Below are positions 25,041-36,515 of a stretch of DNA of 64,000 nucleotides, one piece after another. Position 1 is the first letter of the stretch. Each line of letters opens with the position of its first letter. Source of the DNA: Eledone cirrhosa. Its lineage: Eukaryota; Mollusca; Cephalopoda; Octopoda; Eledonidae. A program made the translations under genes and the position numbers. The stretch lies in contig OZ024743.1 of the NCBI GenBank assembly GCA_964016885.1, forward strand, positions 20,809,795 to 20,873,794. The letters are read 5' to 3'. A model generated the notes under the pieces. That model ran no database searches. It worked only from the letters and a program-made list of their open reading frames with translations, and was not told the origin of the DNA.

Positions 25041-25683
25041 AGAATAGAAATGGCTGTGTGGTTGCTATTTAAGGTAAGTTAAAATGCAGTGAGAATACAG
25101 AGAAAGCAAGAACAGGGGGAGGGGGGGGGTCCTCATCAGTTGTCTACTGGGGGTCTAGGATATTTCTACGCTTTAAAGACAAGATATCACTACACACCAG
25201 GGCGTCAATAACTGGATAAGTTATTGGGAAACGAAGGAAGGAGGGAAGGAAAGCAAAGGGGAAGAAAAGAGAAACAGTAACAAAACACCGAAAAACACAC
25301 AAACCGAGCAATGTGCGAACAACTATAGGTAGGAAATCCAAGACCACTCGATAATAGAACTTAAGTTCGAGATCGAGTAATCGAGAGAAAAGACACACGT
25401 CTGATCACCGGAGTTGTAAGTGAAAAGAGAACTGCTAAACGGTCAGACGAGTGGGTGAAAGTGAGAGGGAGAAAAGGAGAGGAAGAAAGTGGGGTAAGAG
25501 TAGATAGGGAGAGAGGGAGGGGTGAGAGTAGAAAGTGGCGAAATAGGTAGGTAGAAGGAGAGAGAAGAATGGTCACAGTGAAAAACATGATGAAATATAT
25601 GGAGAATAGAAATGGTTGTGTAGTTGCTATTTAAGGTAACTTAAAATGCAGTGGGAATATGAAGAAAGCAAGAACAGTGGGAT
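25033..25683 (+). repeat. Direct repeats flanking purine-rich DNA
   Basis: A block of about 85 bp beginning 'ggagaatagaaatggctgtg' (25039) recurs at 25601 with about ten differences. The offset is 562 bp. The DNA between is strongly purine-rich on the plus strand (25200-25570: aagg, gagagg, gaaag). It fits 1.15 units of a 562-bp tandem repeat, or an element with short terminal direct repeats. No coding motif is seen. Confidence 0.7.
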
Positions 25684-25929
25684 GGGGATATATATGTGCG
25701 TGTGTGTGAAAAGTAAATGGCAAAACAACACAGAGCTACAATACAGTACAATGTAGATAGATATATATATATAAATATTAATTTAGTGCTTGATATAGCA
25801 GGAAAAGAGTCTTAGCATTTTAGACATTAGTTTTTCATCAGAAAATACAATGAGATATAGAAGAAGTCATGAACAAAAAATCTTTTGCACGTGTTTGTTT
25901 AGTCAGCCATCAGCCACGATACATATGTG

Positions 25930-26275
25930 GAGGCACATGGCTTAGTGGTTAGAGCATTGGCCTTGCAATCGAAAGGTTGTGAGTTCAATTCTCAGACCGG
26001 GTGATGTGTTGTTTCCTTGAGCAAGACACTTTATTTCACATTGCTCCAGTTTACTCAGCTGTAGAAATGAGATGATAGGGACTGGGGTCCCTATCATTCC
26101 ACTGCAAAGTGGTCGTGTAGGTGCCATGGGAAAAAAGCACCCATCACTCACTGTAAATGAGATTGGTGTTAGGAAGGGCATCCAGCTGTAGAAATCAAGC
26201 TAGAATCAGTTCCCGTCCCACCCTTGCAAGCAGAGAAAAGCGGACGTAAAATGATGATGATGATGAATGAAAATT
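25930..26275 (+). mobile_element. SINE-B, full length
   Basis: The tRNA-like head 'ggcttagtggttagagcatt' (box A) and 'ggttgtgagttcaattctc' (box B) is followed by 'tccttgagcaagacacttta', 'agctgtagaaatgagatgat' and then the LINE-A type 3' end ('aggaagggcatccagctgta', 'gaaaagcggacgtaaaatga') and GAT repeats. Near-identical to 33929-34275. No clear target duplication was found. The tail match to the LINE suggests it is mobilised by the LINE-A reverse transcriptase. Confidence 0.85.
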
Positions 26276-27020
26276 CAATATAGAAAAGGCTTCTACAGGG
26301 CTAGAATTATTTCATTTGTATCAAATCATCAGGAAAGTCTTGATGATTTCATAGGAATGAAACAGTCTCAGTCCTGTTGAAGCCATTTCTATATTAAATT
26401 TTTGTTGTTGTTCTCACTTTACTTGTGTATTGAGAACCTTGCTTACTGTGTGGTTATCCATAATTTCACTCAGAATCTATATATATTGTTTAGCATCCTT
26501 TTGAAATTTTTCTCTGTTATAACACCCATATTTTCAAATATCTCCCTGTCTGGTTAGTGCAATATAGAAATGTCTAGCTATTATCTTCACTACATACTGA
26601 AATGTTCTCACAACCCTCTTCCAGTGTTATAAAATTTAATAGGTAATAAAAGAATATCACTTGTGTCTGATTATATTAAACAAAAAATAGCTAATAACAA
26701 TCTAAAGTAAGAAAAATGATATCACACAAAACTTTACTTGATAGCAAAAATTATATATAAACACTAGAGTGTTTGCTGTCATATAATATATAATGTCGGA
26801 AATATACTTTTTACCAGCATGGCTAATAACATGTAATTTAATATAGATAAAATAATTATAATTTACCATTTTCAAATTTTATTTCAAAATAATGAAATGA
26901 ATATTAATTTTCAAACTAAAGATATTGAATGAACATTAAATAAAATAAAATAAAAAAATCTCATTTGTATATTTGCAACAAATATGTTATCAATTGTTAA
27001 ATTATGTATTATGGAGGCAA
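26276..27020. other. Intron sequence, no feature recognised
   Basis: AT-rich intron without supported elements. Confidence 0.45.
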
Positions 27021-27290
27021 CATCATCATCTTCAGCAGTGCCATTTTACATCTATTTTCCATGCATGCATTAGTTAGACAGGTTGTTATGCTCTAAATCA
27101 GGTCAGACAATTGTGTCTTGCTCGTACTTTTCATTTTGGTATCATTTCTACAGCTGGATGTCCTTCTTTACACCAACCACTTCATGGCTCTGCCTCAAAC
27201 ACTTGACAGGGTAGATTGGATGCTTTTTACATGGTATTAGCACTATCACTTTACAGTATGGGCCGTGTGCATTTTAGCACTAAGTAGTAT
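27021..27290 (-). mobile_element. LINE 3' tail (minus), diverged
   Basis: Plus-strand 'catcatcatcttcagcagtg', 'acatctattttccatgcatg', 'acagctggatgtccttcttt', 'caccaaccact' and 'ctttacagtatgggccgtgt' follow the order of the GAT-tailed LINE 3' region. It is diverged from the 50-64 kb copies. Confidence 0.65.
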
Positions 27291-27429
27291 TTGTAGTGAT
27301 CATCACTTGGATGGGCGTGATTGTTTGTTTTAGCATGAAATATCAAACTTTGGCATGATATTTGTCAGTGATAGTTTTAAAACTTTCAGCAATATTTCTT
27401 CTTTATTGTTGTTAAAAAGACAGTTAGAG

Positions 27430-27665
27430 TGTTATAAATTAGTTAGATATCTGTTTGGGGGTCTCTGCATTCTGAGTCTAAATCCCAACAAGGCCCTCTT
27501 TGCCTTTCATCCTTCCAGCTGTCAAATCCTGGATGTTCCATTGGATCAAAAGAAAGAGAGTCAAGTGGGTATCTGTATCTTTTTGTGACTGCACAAGAAC
27601 CTAGAACTCTTAGCAAAAACATTGTACATACTACCATGTCATACATGTCATGACAAGTGATGGAT
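27430..27665 (+). mobile_element. SINE-C (third SINE family), 5' part unclear
   Basis: 'gggggtctctgcattctgag', 'tttgcctttcatccttccag', then 'ctgtcaaatcctggatgttc', 'tggatcaaaagaaagagagt', 'gggtatctgtatc' and 'gactgcacaagaacctagaa'. The second half matches 42840-42970 block by block ('tccagctgtcacattctgga', 'tactggatcaatggaagttg', 'tgtctgtgtctgttcatgac'). That makes it a dispersed family distinct from SINE-A and SINE-B in its 3' half. Confidence 0.6.
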
Positions 27666-30600
27666 GTAGTAGTTGTTAAAGCTGAAAATGCAACTTCACA
27701 GAAATACGTTAAAGAAATTAGTAGAAAAGATATCATTGTTAATTCAGATAGTATTTGAAATTCTCATAACATATTCATCCAAGAAGCACTCTGTTTGTTT
27801 TCAAAAGTTTGAAATTCTAATTGCATGACAGCTAAGCAAATTAATCTTGAGTCTTTAAAGAAACATCTTTCACTTGTTCCTTTGCTACAGTGACTGAGAT
27901 TTGGACTCAATCTAATTTAAAATTGTGAAAAGGATTGCATAACTCTTTTCCATACATGTATTGTTATGATCTGTTTAATCTAAATAAAAGTTGAATTATT
28001 TTCACAGAAAAAATAACATCAGTACCTAAGAACGTTTTAAGGTTATCATTTTGTAATACATCATTATATAGGTTTATTTTGTTAATTGGTGCTTTAATTT
28101 TAGCTGACAATGAAAAAGTAATTGTGTTTGACCCCTGCAGAGACATGTTCCTTTAGCTTGTCAAACATTTCTGACAAGTAGCATAATTTGCACAGTCAAT
28201 TCTTATGAAATTATTCTACAATATTCTAGATCTGATAAAAACTACATTACTTCATTTTTTAAAACCTACTGGATGTCTCAGTCTTTTACCAATTTTTGCA
28301 TTTCTATATGCAGTAAATTTTTGCTGAACCAAGATACCAAACCCTGGCGTAGATTTTCAGATAGATAGCTATTCTCTATTACCACATTTATCTCTGAAGA
28401 GTTTTTTTTTAGCATTAATAGTTTTTGATGAATCATCCAGTGTGTATGCTAGCTAGAGATCCTACTTCTATGATTACTGATGTGGTATTGGCACATACAT
28501 CAGCACAATTATTACATACAAGATTTGTTAAAAAGCAGTCTTTTATGATGAAAACCCTTTTATGTCCAACTAATTGTAAACAAAACAGTATGTCCCTATG
28601 TCTAATAAATATTCTTTATAACTATAGTTCTTAAACTAAAGGGGGAGGTAAAAGGTTATTTGGGATCAGAGAACTTTCCTGGAGAATACTAAAGTTTGTT
28701 CACTTTCATTGCAAGAAAATTTACCTATAAAATTTAAAATGTACCGTGTTCAAGAATAGAACAACAGTTAAATAGACTGTCCTTGTTTAACTTTTAATCA
28801 ATACTCATATTTTACACTGAACGTGCTAGTATCTAATGGTTATCATATATTTGAGAAACCTTTGTTGAATATACAACCTAACATTTAGAAATAATATTTT
28901 TCTACATTTTATTATCAATACATATTTTTGTAAGTTTAGTGTAACAAACTTTTGGTTTTATAATGATTTATGATATATTTGATTTTATGTGTTTTGGCAC
29001 ACTGAAATAATGTGCTCTTAGGGTCAAGAGATAATATAAAAACCTGCCTTAAACAAAACAAATTCATATCTGTGCCTCTTAAAAGTTTGCATAACTACTG
29101 TTATTTTCTTTAACTCATTGAACATTTAAAGCATTAATGTAAATATGTGGTGGTGGTGTGGTATTGTATTTTATTTGTCTTAAATTGATGTGATCATGAT
29201 GTTGAGAACTATAGTAGGCCAGCTGATTGCTGATTGAAAAGGATCTTCATTTGCTCTTCATGAAGCTATGATATTGCTTTATTTTCATTGTCTTGTTGGT
29301 AGCTATTGAATATGTTAGTGCTGTAATTCCTTGAAGTCAAGGTTTTTTTTTACATGTGTTTATGTTATCAGGCTCTTTGATTTGTGAAGTCTGAATAACT
29401 TTTTTATTGTTTCATTTATTTGTTATGGATGGAAGAATATCAGGTGATGAAGAAATAGGATGGTGCATGTGTCATTTTATGATTCTGTCAGTTTAACATT
29501 TATTTATTTATTTATTTATTTGTAGTGGGTAACTGATCATTGTCTTTGATGGCATCATCATATATGAGTTGGTCTGTTGATTGTTGCCATTGATCATGCT
29601 CTCTAATATAATTGCAGAATCTGAGAGGTAATTAATTAGACTAGAACTGTAAGAGGAGATAATTAGACTCAAAGTAAGCTTTTATAACCTTGAAGATAGA
29701 ATTTAATTAGCAGCTCTTCAAAGACCACACTTTATACCCCTCGTTGTTAAACATTGCTAATTTTTACAGTTGAAACTACTATATGATATTTTTATATTTT
29801 TATATTACAATTATATCTTGGAAACAGAATTCATTATACATGTAATTTTCCATTTAACTCAAGTCCTTGTAATAACTGATTTTCCAACATGGAGTTTTTA
29901 GAAAATTTACTATTGCTTTGAATCAAAATTATTACTTGTTTTAGAAATGCATTTTTCATAAGGGAAAATATTACAAAAATGATATTGCTGTAAACTTAAA
30001 TTGATAACTTTAACAATATTGGATATTTCTTGGAGAACAAAGGAAGGAGAATGCTCTGATAACACAATTCATATTATTCTTTAAAATTAACAGTGGTGAA
30101 AATTTTCTTGCTGAACTAGTCACATTGTTAGATACTTAATGGAATCAGAATAATGTAATCTTTGTTGCTATTCACAAATATTGTTAATAAATTGTGTAGT
30201 TAAGTGTACAGTATTGTTTACAGAAGAATAAAAGATTGAAAAGAGATGAATAGATTAATTAAAAGCAGTGTAAATACCAAAACAGCTCTAATATTCCATC
30301 AATCAATTTCAGAATATTTTGTTAACTTTTGAATATCACATAAATGAGGTGAAAACTTAGTAGCTATGTAACTAAGATGCCAAAGTTTTATATAAGAAAG
30401 CACTATGCATTTAGAAAAAGCAGAAGATCAATCATATTTGAAGAACAAGGAGTTGAATATATAAGGTCACTTGATATATCTATCAAAAGTAGTTCATAAA
30501 CAAGAGCTTCAGCATTCATATAAAGTATGTCATATATTACCTGCAAACAACACAGTTCAATGATTTAGAAACTTTAAAATTGAAAAACAAAATGGAATAT

Positions 30601-31429
30601 GAATACATTTTATGCAATTATTATTTGAAAATGAAATATCTAAAACTGAAAAACAATAAATTTAAGAGCATATTGAATTTTAAATAAATCTTAGCTTAGA
30701 TGAAGTAAAATACCTTAAAAATAAAACTGACATTTATTCAGTTATTAATGGGATGTCTGGTTTTATACCACAGACTCTCCAAAAATAGATTTTATCGTTC
30801 AACATCATATATGCCAAGAAAGGCTTTAAGAATGTTGTTTATGTAGAGCATTGTATCCTATTCAGATTGGTTACTTAAGTGCTTTTCTTTGTATTTATAT
30901 GAGTTAGTGCATTATTTAGAAAACAAACTAGCCCATTGATTCAAGATGAGGATCCCAGTTAATAACAGTATATGCAACGCAGGATCTGATGCATTAACTC
31001 TTGGCATATTTACAGATCTTGATGCATCTTAGCATGCTAATTTTAAGTAACAGCTCTGATGTACAATTTCTTTCTGAAGTTCATTGAACTGAAAACTTTC
31101 TTAATAAGATTATGTTGAGAGAAAAGAACAGTTTGAAAAACAGCTATAGCTTAAATGTTAACATTTCACACAGTCTTCAACTATTATTCATTAAGTGAAA
31201 ATATGTTTTAAAAATAATTCAAAATGGTATAAAGGATCATTTGAAGATTGGTGTCTTTTGTGTATTTAGTTTTGATATTTGAAATAACTCAAACAAGCAG
31301 TAGGAAGTAGATAAATCACTTTGACATTTGTATTTTCTAATATTAGGATAGATAAATAAATGTATGCCCCACCTATTGATACTGAGCTAATAGATTCATG
31401 GTTTTCTCTGATAAAATTCTATTATAATA
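27666..31429. other. 3.8 kb of intron with no recognised feature
   Basis: AT-rich sequence with no exon, tRNA-like box pair, LINE peptide or microsatellite of note, apart from a short 'attt' run near 29500. Confidence 0.5.
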
Positions 31430-32395
31430 ATAATGAAATTATTGTGTACAGAGCTCAGGTGCACTACAACTCATCAAAGGTACATGTATAGTACATAGAA
31501 TAATGTACAAATGTCAGGAAAGTGAACAGTGTATGAGTTAAGATATACATGTGTGCGTGTGTATGGAGGGGGAATATTAGGTGTAGTGTTGGCGAATTTC
31601 AGGAAGCATGGAGGTTTTACAGGATGCAGTGTCTCAGCAGCTAACACTGGATGCAGATAGTTTGTACCATGCTTCAGCAACTCTGAGCATGAAAAAATGT
31701 TTCTGAAAGTCATGGGAGCTGTGCTGTTTTCTGACTTTGTAGGCATAGGGTGAAGAATGTTGTCTTAGAACCATGACTACTTCTTTTCGACTGAGAATGA
31801 AGGACTTCAACCAGTTAAAAAGATCATCTCTCACACCAATTGCAGAGAGTTTTGCCATAAGTCTTTTGTGTGGCACAGAATTGAAAGCCTTAGCAAAGTC
31901 AAGATAAACAACATCCACCCATGAACCACAATCAATGATCAGGGTAATGTTTTCAAGTAGAAGTGTTGACATGGTCATACATATATTGCAGAAAAATAAT
32001 TCCTGTTATGATTGGTTCTAATCAATGCAAGGAATTTCTGAAAAGTTTGAACAAACGTAGACCATGACACTACCACCACAACGATTAATGTGGTCTTTGT
32101 GAAATAAGTTGTAACCAGCAATGCTGAAAACCCCATCACAAAATAAAGAATGTGCCCATGTTCAGTACATTTGACGTAAGAATCCAAAAGATGTATCTTG
32201 TTGCATAAACTACGAGCATTTAAGGACAACAATTTGTACATTGATTTCAGTTTACAATGGTGTGTAGGGGACGGCAGGTTCTGATTTAGTTTTCCACAGT
32301 TTTGACATTGCCAACTATTGTGGGTGGAATGTGCTCAGACCAGCTGCTATCTCTTTTCCATGTTTCACCAGCCTTAATAAACTTCCATATCAACA
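31430..32395 (-). pseudogene. LINE-D (CR1/Jockey-like), internally deleted
   Basis: Read on the minus strand: 'WQCQNCGKLNQ' (about 32310), the end of a zinc-finger-bearing N-terminal part; then 'LLSLNARSLCNKIHLLDSYV' (32235), the start of an APE endonuclease; then a jump into RT at 31900 ('VDVVYLDFAKAFNSVPHKRL', 'LSAIGVRDDLFNWLKSF'); then at about 31770 a second jump to the C-terminus ('KVRKQHSSHDFQKHFF', 'LRVAEAWYKL'). It ends in the LINE-D 3' tail and an ATT run at 31430. About three quarters of the element is missing, but its order is kept and both ends are present. The RT-to-C-terminus join is still open. No function is expected. Confidence 0.78.
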
Positions 32396-33278
32396 TCATC
32401 ATCATCGTTTAACGTTCATCTTCCATGCTAGCATGGGCTAGACGGTTTTGTTCCATTGATGCGGGAATGGTCGGGAGATCATGTCTCGCTCACATGGAAG
32501 CGTTTTTTTTACAGCTGGATGCCCTTCCTAACACCAACCACATTTACAGTGTGGACTGGGAGCCTTTTCACCATGTCTCCTACATGGCCACCTTAGAGCG
32601 TGGACTGTTGTGTCATTGACACGTTGGATGGAACGGGAGAGGGAGGATGGGGTAGCGTGTGGTGGTGGGGTGTACATTGAGTTAAGAGGTGCCTACTGAC
32701 TAGGTTTGTATGCAATGGTAGTCGGGTCTTCTTTTCAATTGCATGGCACCAAAGGTCTCGATCTAGTGCCATTGTCTAGTGTCATTGTCTTAGAGAGGTG
32801 TAGGTGGGCAAGGTCAGTTTTTGTCACCTCGTCCCAGGTTTTTCTTGGTCTACCCACTCCGCAGCTTCCATCAATTTTCATTGCCCTGCACTTTTTTATA
32901 CAGCTGTCGTCCTTCATCCGCATCACCTTCTCCAGAACACGAGATTTGATACCTCTTATACTTAGTCTCCCTCTTAGTTCGTTTATGCTTTGCCTTTCGT
33001 GCACATTACTGTTACACATCCATCGGAGCATGCAAGCTTCATTCCTTTCTAATCGACACTGGTCTTCAACACACAATGCCCAAGTCTCACTACCATGTAA
33101 TATCGCCATTCGTATCCATGCATCATACAATTTGCCTTTCATTTTTAGAGAAAAACCCCTTGTGGCCAACAGCAGTATTAGCTCTCTGAACTTTTTCCAT
33201 CCCGTTCTAATTCTGGCTACTACACTTTCATAGCACTCTCCTCCACTGCTGATTTTTCACCCAGGTAACGGAAGGTGT
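32396..33278 (-). pseudogene. LINE-A 3' part (minus), 5'-truncated
   Basis: ATC tail at 32397, 3' non-coding tail with 'tggatgcccttcctaacacc', then an open C-terminal frame (33169-32735). This reads 'MKGKLYDAWIRMAILHGSET', 'RRLERNEACMLRWMC'-like residues with small changes ('CRLERNEACMLRWMC'), 'RESINELRGRLSIRGI'-like sequence and 'GRPRKTWDEV'. Upstream, to about 33278, are remnants around 'GGGCSES'. It is a subfamily distinct from both copies at 50-64 kb. Its 3' end directly abuts the 5' end of the LINE-D remnant. Confidence 0.8.
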
Positions 33279-33404
33279 CTACATGTCCTACCAAAATTAA
33301 TCTCCTAAAACCATTCTTCAAAATGGAAATAATAAATATTTATGTATGTTTTCTCTTTGAATGTTTTCAAGTTTATCAAAATAGTACAAACTTTGTTAAA
33401 TAAT

Positions 33405-33509
33405 TGTTTCTACTTTAGGCACAAGGCCAGCAAATTACCCAGTACATTACTGGTACTTTATTTTATCGACCCCGTAAGGATGAAAGGCAAAGTTAACCTC
33501 GGCGGGATT
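33405..33509 (-). mobile_element. SINE-A (minus), 5'-truncated, next to exon B
   Basis: The 3' half of SINE-A from the tail ('gtttctactttaggcacaag') to 'cggcgggatt', flanked by a perfect 16-bp duplication (33389-33404 and 33510-33525, aactttgttaaataat). It ends 88 bp before the exon B acceptor, so it lies close to or within branch-point distance of that splice site. Confidence 0.86.
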
Positions 33510-33597
33510 AACTTTGTTAAATAATACCTCTAATTGTGAAGCTTTTATTTTATATTGTGTTTTTGTACATAATGGAAAATAATATATTTCATTATAG

Positions 33598-33751
33598 GTC
33601 CTGGTTGTACTGATGAAGCTGAACCAATTGCAGCCATTAGCAAACACTTTAACATGATAATTGTCAGCTATAGTGCTGGTGCTGCTTCTCTAAATAACAA
33701 GCAGAAGTACCCCTATTTTTTCCGAACAGTACCCCACATCAATTATTATAG
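33598..33751 (+). CDS. Exon B: GABA-B-like ligand-binding domain
   Basis: 154 bp entered with two bases (completing Gly with the last base of exon A) and left with two bases. It encodes 'GPGCTDEAEPIAAISKHFNM', 'IIVSYSAGAASLNNKQ' and 'KYPYFFRTVPHINYYR'. In GABA-B1 the equivalent 'PGCSS' holds the second disulphide cysteine and a GABA-contacting serine; here the residue is threonine. 'SYSAGAAS' corresponds to the second ligand-side loop. Acceptor 'attatag', donor 'aggtaagt'. Confidence 0.87.
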
Positions 33752-33809
33752 GTAAGTAAACTGATCAACTTCAGTAGACTTTTCAGATTGTTTTGCATTC
33801 TTCTTATCA

Positions 33810-33928
33810 TTATCATGCACTGTTCATTTTCATGACGTTTGTACATTACCCTATGTACTATACATACACTTTTGATGAGTTGTAGTGCACCTGAGTACTT
33901 TACACAATATTTTCATTATTATTATTGG
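33810..33928 (+). mobile_element. LINE-D 3' tail only (plus)
   Basis: From 'atcatgcactgttcatttt' through 'gagttgtagtgcacctgagt' to 'cacaatattttcatta' and a short ATT run: the LINE-D tail without any coding part. SINE-B starts immediately after. Confidence 0.75.
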
Positions 33929-34275
33929 AGGCACATGGCTTAGTGGTTAGAGCATTGGCATTGCAATTGAAAGGTTGTGAGTTCAATTCTCAGACCGGGT
34001 GATGTGTTGTTTCCTTGAGCAAGACACTTTATTTCACATTGCTCCAGTTTACTCAGCTGTAGAAATGAGATGATAGGGATTGGGGTCCCTATCATTCCAC
34101 TGCAAAAGTGGTCGTGGAGGTGTCACGGCAAAAAAGCACCCAGCACTCACTGTAAACGAGGTTAATGTTAGGAAGGGCATCCAGATGTAGAAATCAAGCC
34201 AGAATCAGTTCCCGTCCCATCCTTGCAAGCAGGGAAAAGTGGATGTAAAATGAAATGATGATGATGGTGATGATT
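33929..34275 (+). mobile_element. SINE-B, full length
   Basis: Same structure as the copy at 25930: box A 'ggcttagtggttagagcatt', box B 'ggttgtgagttcaattctc', central part, then the LINE-A-like tail ('ttaggaagggcatccagatg', 'ggaaaagtggatgtaaaatg') and GAT repeats. It was inserted at the end of a LINE-D ATT tail. Confidence 0.85.
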
Positions 34276-34559
34276 ATTATAACATGCTGCCTGTTGTTCC
34301 CGCAGCCATAATTAATCTTCAATCATTCAAGTGAATGGATTAAATAATAGTTGCAGCATACCCTGTCAGTATCTCAAATACAGAACCTCTCTCCTAACAC
34401 AGCTGCCACAGCTGTAGTTGTTGAAGAATATAAGGGTAGTTATCTGTCATATATCTAAGTAATCCAATCCATGTGCAAATATGAATGAGTGTTATAATTT
34501 GTACTCAAGCTGCAATATTATATATTATCATTTTATTATTTCATTATTTAAAAAAAATT

Positions 34560-34665
34560 ATCATATATATTCATATAAAAGTCAAATTTTTCAGACTATA
34601 TGTTTTAGCTTAAATTTATGGGGGTCAACTATTACATGGATAATACTTTGGGGGTCGGGGTGGCT
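34560..34665. repeat. Short palindromic element (related to 5745)
   Basis: The left edge 'tatattcatataaaagtcaa' pairs, imperfectly, with the right edge 'gggtcaactattacatggat'. The same 'aaaagtcaa' and 'agtcgacc' words mark the edges at 5745-6330. Probably a small inverted-repeat element; class not assigned. Confidence 0.4.
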
Positions 34666-35719
34666 GAAATTGATATTATAATCCAGAATACTGTATCAAT
34701 AAGTAGAAACTCAAATGGACTCTAAATGAATAAAAAAGCTCTATATTCCACAAAAACTAGACAGGAACTGAACTTAGCTATGCTGCAAAGTAATGTTCTG
34801 ACCTGACTTTGACATTTTAGAAAATGTTCATGCTGAATTCTTTCATTTTTCTTTTTCTTTCGTCTGTTTTTTTATGCTTAAACCAACATTTTAAACTACT
34901 GGTATTTTTCTGATTTTTCTATTAAAATATTATTGGATATTTGACTTCCATACTGTGTATTCCACAAAAACAAAATACATCTGCAGCTTCATGTCAAATT
35001 AAATCCAACATGAAGGTAGAGTTAAAATTCTGTGATGTTGTGAATTCAGAACAAAACATTAACGTAAAAGGAAATAGATCAGTAATATTTTATTTTTAAA
35101 ATTTTGACAGCATGAAACTGATAATAATATATAGCAAATGCATATCAGTCTAGCTGTGCTGCTATGAAGAGCTGTGTTTATATCTGCAAACCATAGGCAG
35201 ACTTTTATTAGCATTTTAAGTTACTGAAATATATGTAATTACTGTAAGTACCCATTCAGAGATTTGGTAATTATAGTAAACTACTAGTAAACATGTATCA
35301 GCATAGCTTATATAAGAAATGGCAGTATGATATACTGACCAAATAATGATATAATCTTAATAGATTTTGGCATAGCTATATTGCTACCCATACCTGGCAA
35401 GTAGACAAAGCAGAAATGGAATATTTCCTAAGAAATACACATCAACACTTGATTCAGGAGCAATGGTTTATCTTGATAATGCATGTCAGCTTTAAGTATA
35501 ACTACCAGTATTTATAATAGCTATGTGGCCTTATTTATTCGTCATTGTAATGTATATAATTATGATAATACGTTGATTCATAAATCTGATATTAGTGAAG
35601 AACTAGGATGGGCCTTTATAAAAGGTACATAGAAAAATTCAACTTTTTTAGTAAACTGTAGGAAAGGGTTAACTTTTTAATGAAATTGACACTTTTACAG
35701 GATTATATACATTAAATAA
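34666..35719. other. Intron sequence, no feature recognised
   Basis: AT-rich intron between exons B and C, nothing supported. Confidence 0.45.
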
Positions 35720-35835
35720 TGAAGGAGGGTAAAGCTGTATTTTATTTTATTGACCCCAGAATTATGAAAAAAAAAGCAAAATTACTCTCAATCATATTTG
35801 AACTCAGAATGTAAAGAGCCATACTAATTACATAA
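35720..35835 (-). mobile_element. Old SINE-A fragment (minus)
   Basis: 'gtattttattttattgaccc', 'gcaaaattactctcaatcat' and 'atttgaactcagaatg' keep the SINE-A order with many changes. Confidence 0.6.
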
Positions 35836-35837
35836 TA

Positions 35838-36027
35838 ACTGTTTCTACTTTTGGCACAAGGCCAGCAGTTACCCAGTACATTACTGTAACTTTATTTTAT
35901 CGACCCCGTAAAGATGAAAGGCAAAGTTAACCTCGGCGGGATTTGAACTCAGAATGGCAAGGGCCGTAACTCTATACGTCAAAGCATGGCATCCAACCCT
36001 CTACCGATACTGCCAATCCACCGCCCT
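35838..36027 (-). mobile_element. SINE-A (minus), complete
   Basis: Full element from 'actgtttctacttttggcac' to 'ccgatactgccaatccaccg', with box B 'tttgaactcagaa'. It lies next to an older SINE-A fragment. The flanks 'tacataata' at both ends (about 35829-35837 and 36030-36038) may be a short target duplication. Confidence 0.83.
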
Positions 36028-36129
36028 TATACATAATACAGCCCTAAATACATAATAAAAATAGTAGATATGATAAGTGTAGTAACAAGAGCATTAACAA
36101 TGATTATTTCTAATATTAATATGTGACTA

Positions 36130-36515
36130 CAGATTGTGGTGGAAGAAATATCATCAAATTAACAAACCTAATATTGTATCTATACTCCATAAGTCAAAAT
36201 AGCAAAGTTAATCTCTGCAAAATTTGAACTGAGAACCTCATGTATGTAACTTTATTACATAAAGTATGTAACAAGGCATTTTGTCTCATGCTCTACATCT
36301 TTTTCCATCACACCAGCTCATTTTCAACATAGTAATATAATGATAATTCTTAACTCAGGCACCATACCACAAATTTAGAGGAAGGGAGGGAAGGAACAAT
36401 TAATTTTATCAACTCAGTATTTAACTGGTCCTTATTATATTAACCCCTGAAGTATGAAAGGTTAAGTCACCCACAACAAGATTTCAACATAAAATTATGT
36501 AAATACTGCAATTTA
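36130..36515 (-). mobile_element. Two old SINE-A long-variant remnants (minus)
   Basis: At 36130-36260: 'gcaaagttaatctctgcaaa' and 'atttgaactgagaac'. At 36340-36510: 'ttcttaactcaggcaccata', 'tttaactggtccttattata', 'accctgaagtatgaaagg'-like words and 'aagatttcaacataaaat'. Both follow the long SINE-A layout, much decayed. Confidence 0.5.

Noticed and set aside
25033..25683. LTR retrotransposon
   Set aside because: The direct repeats are only about 85 bp, the interior has no primer site, protease, RT or integrase motif, and the spacing is too short.
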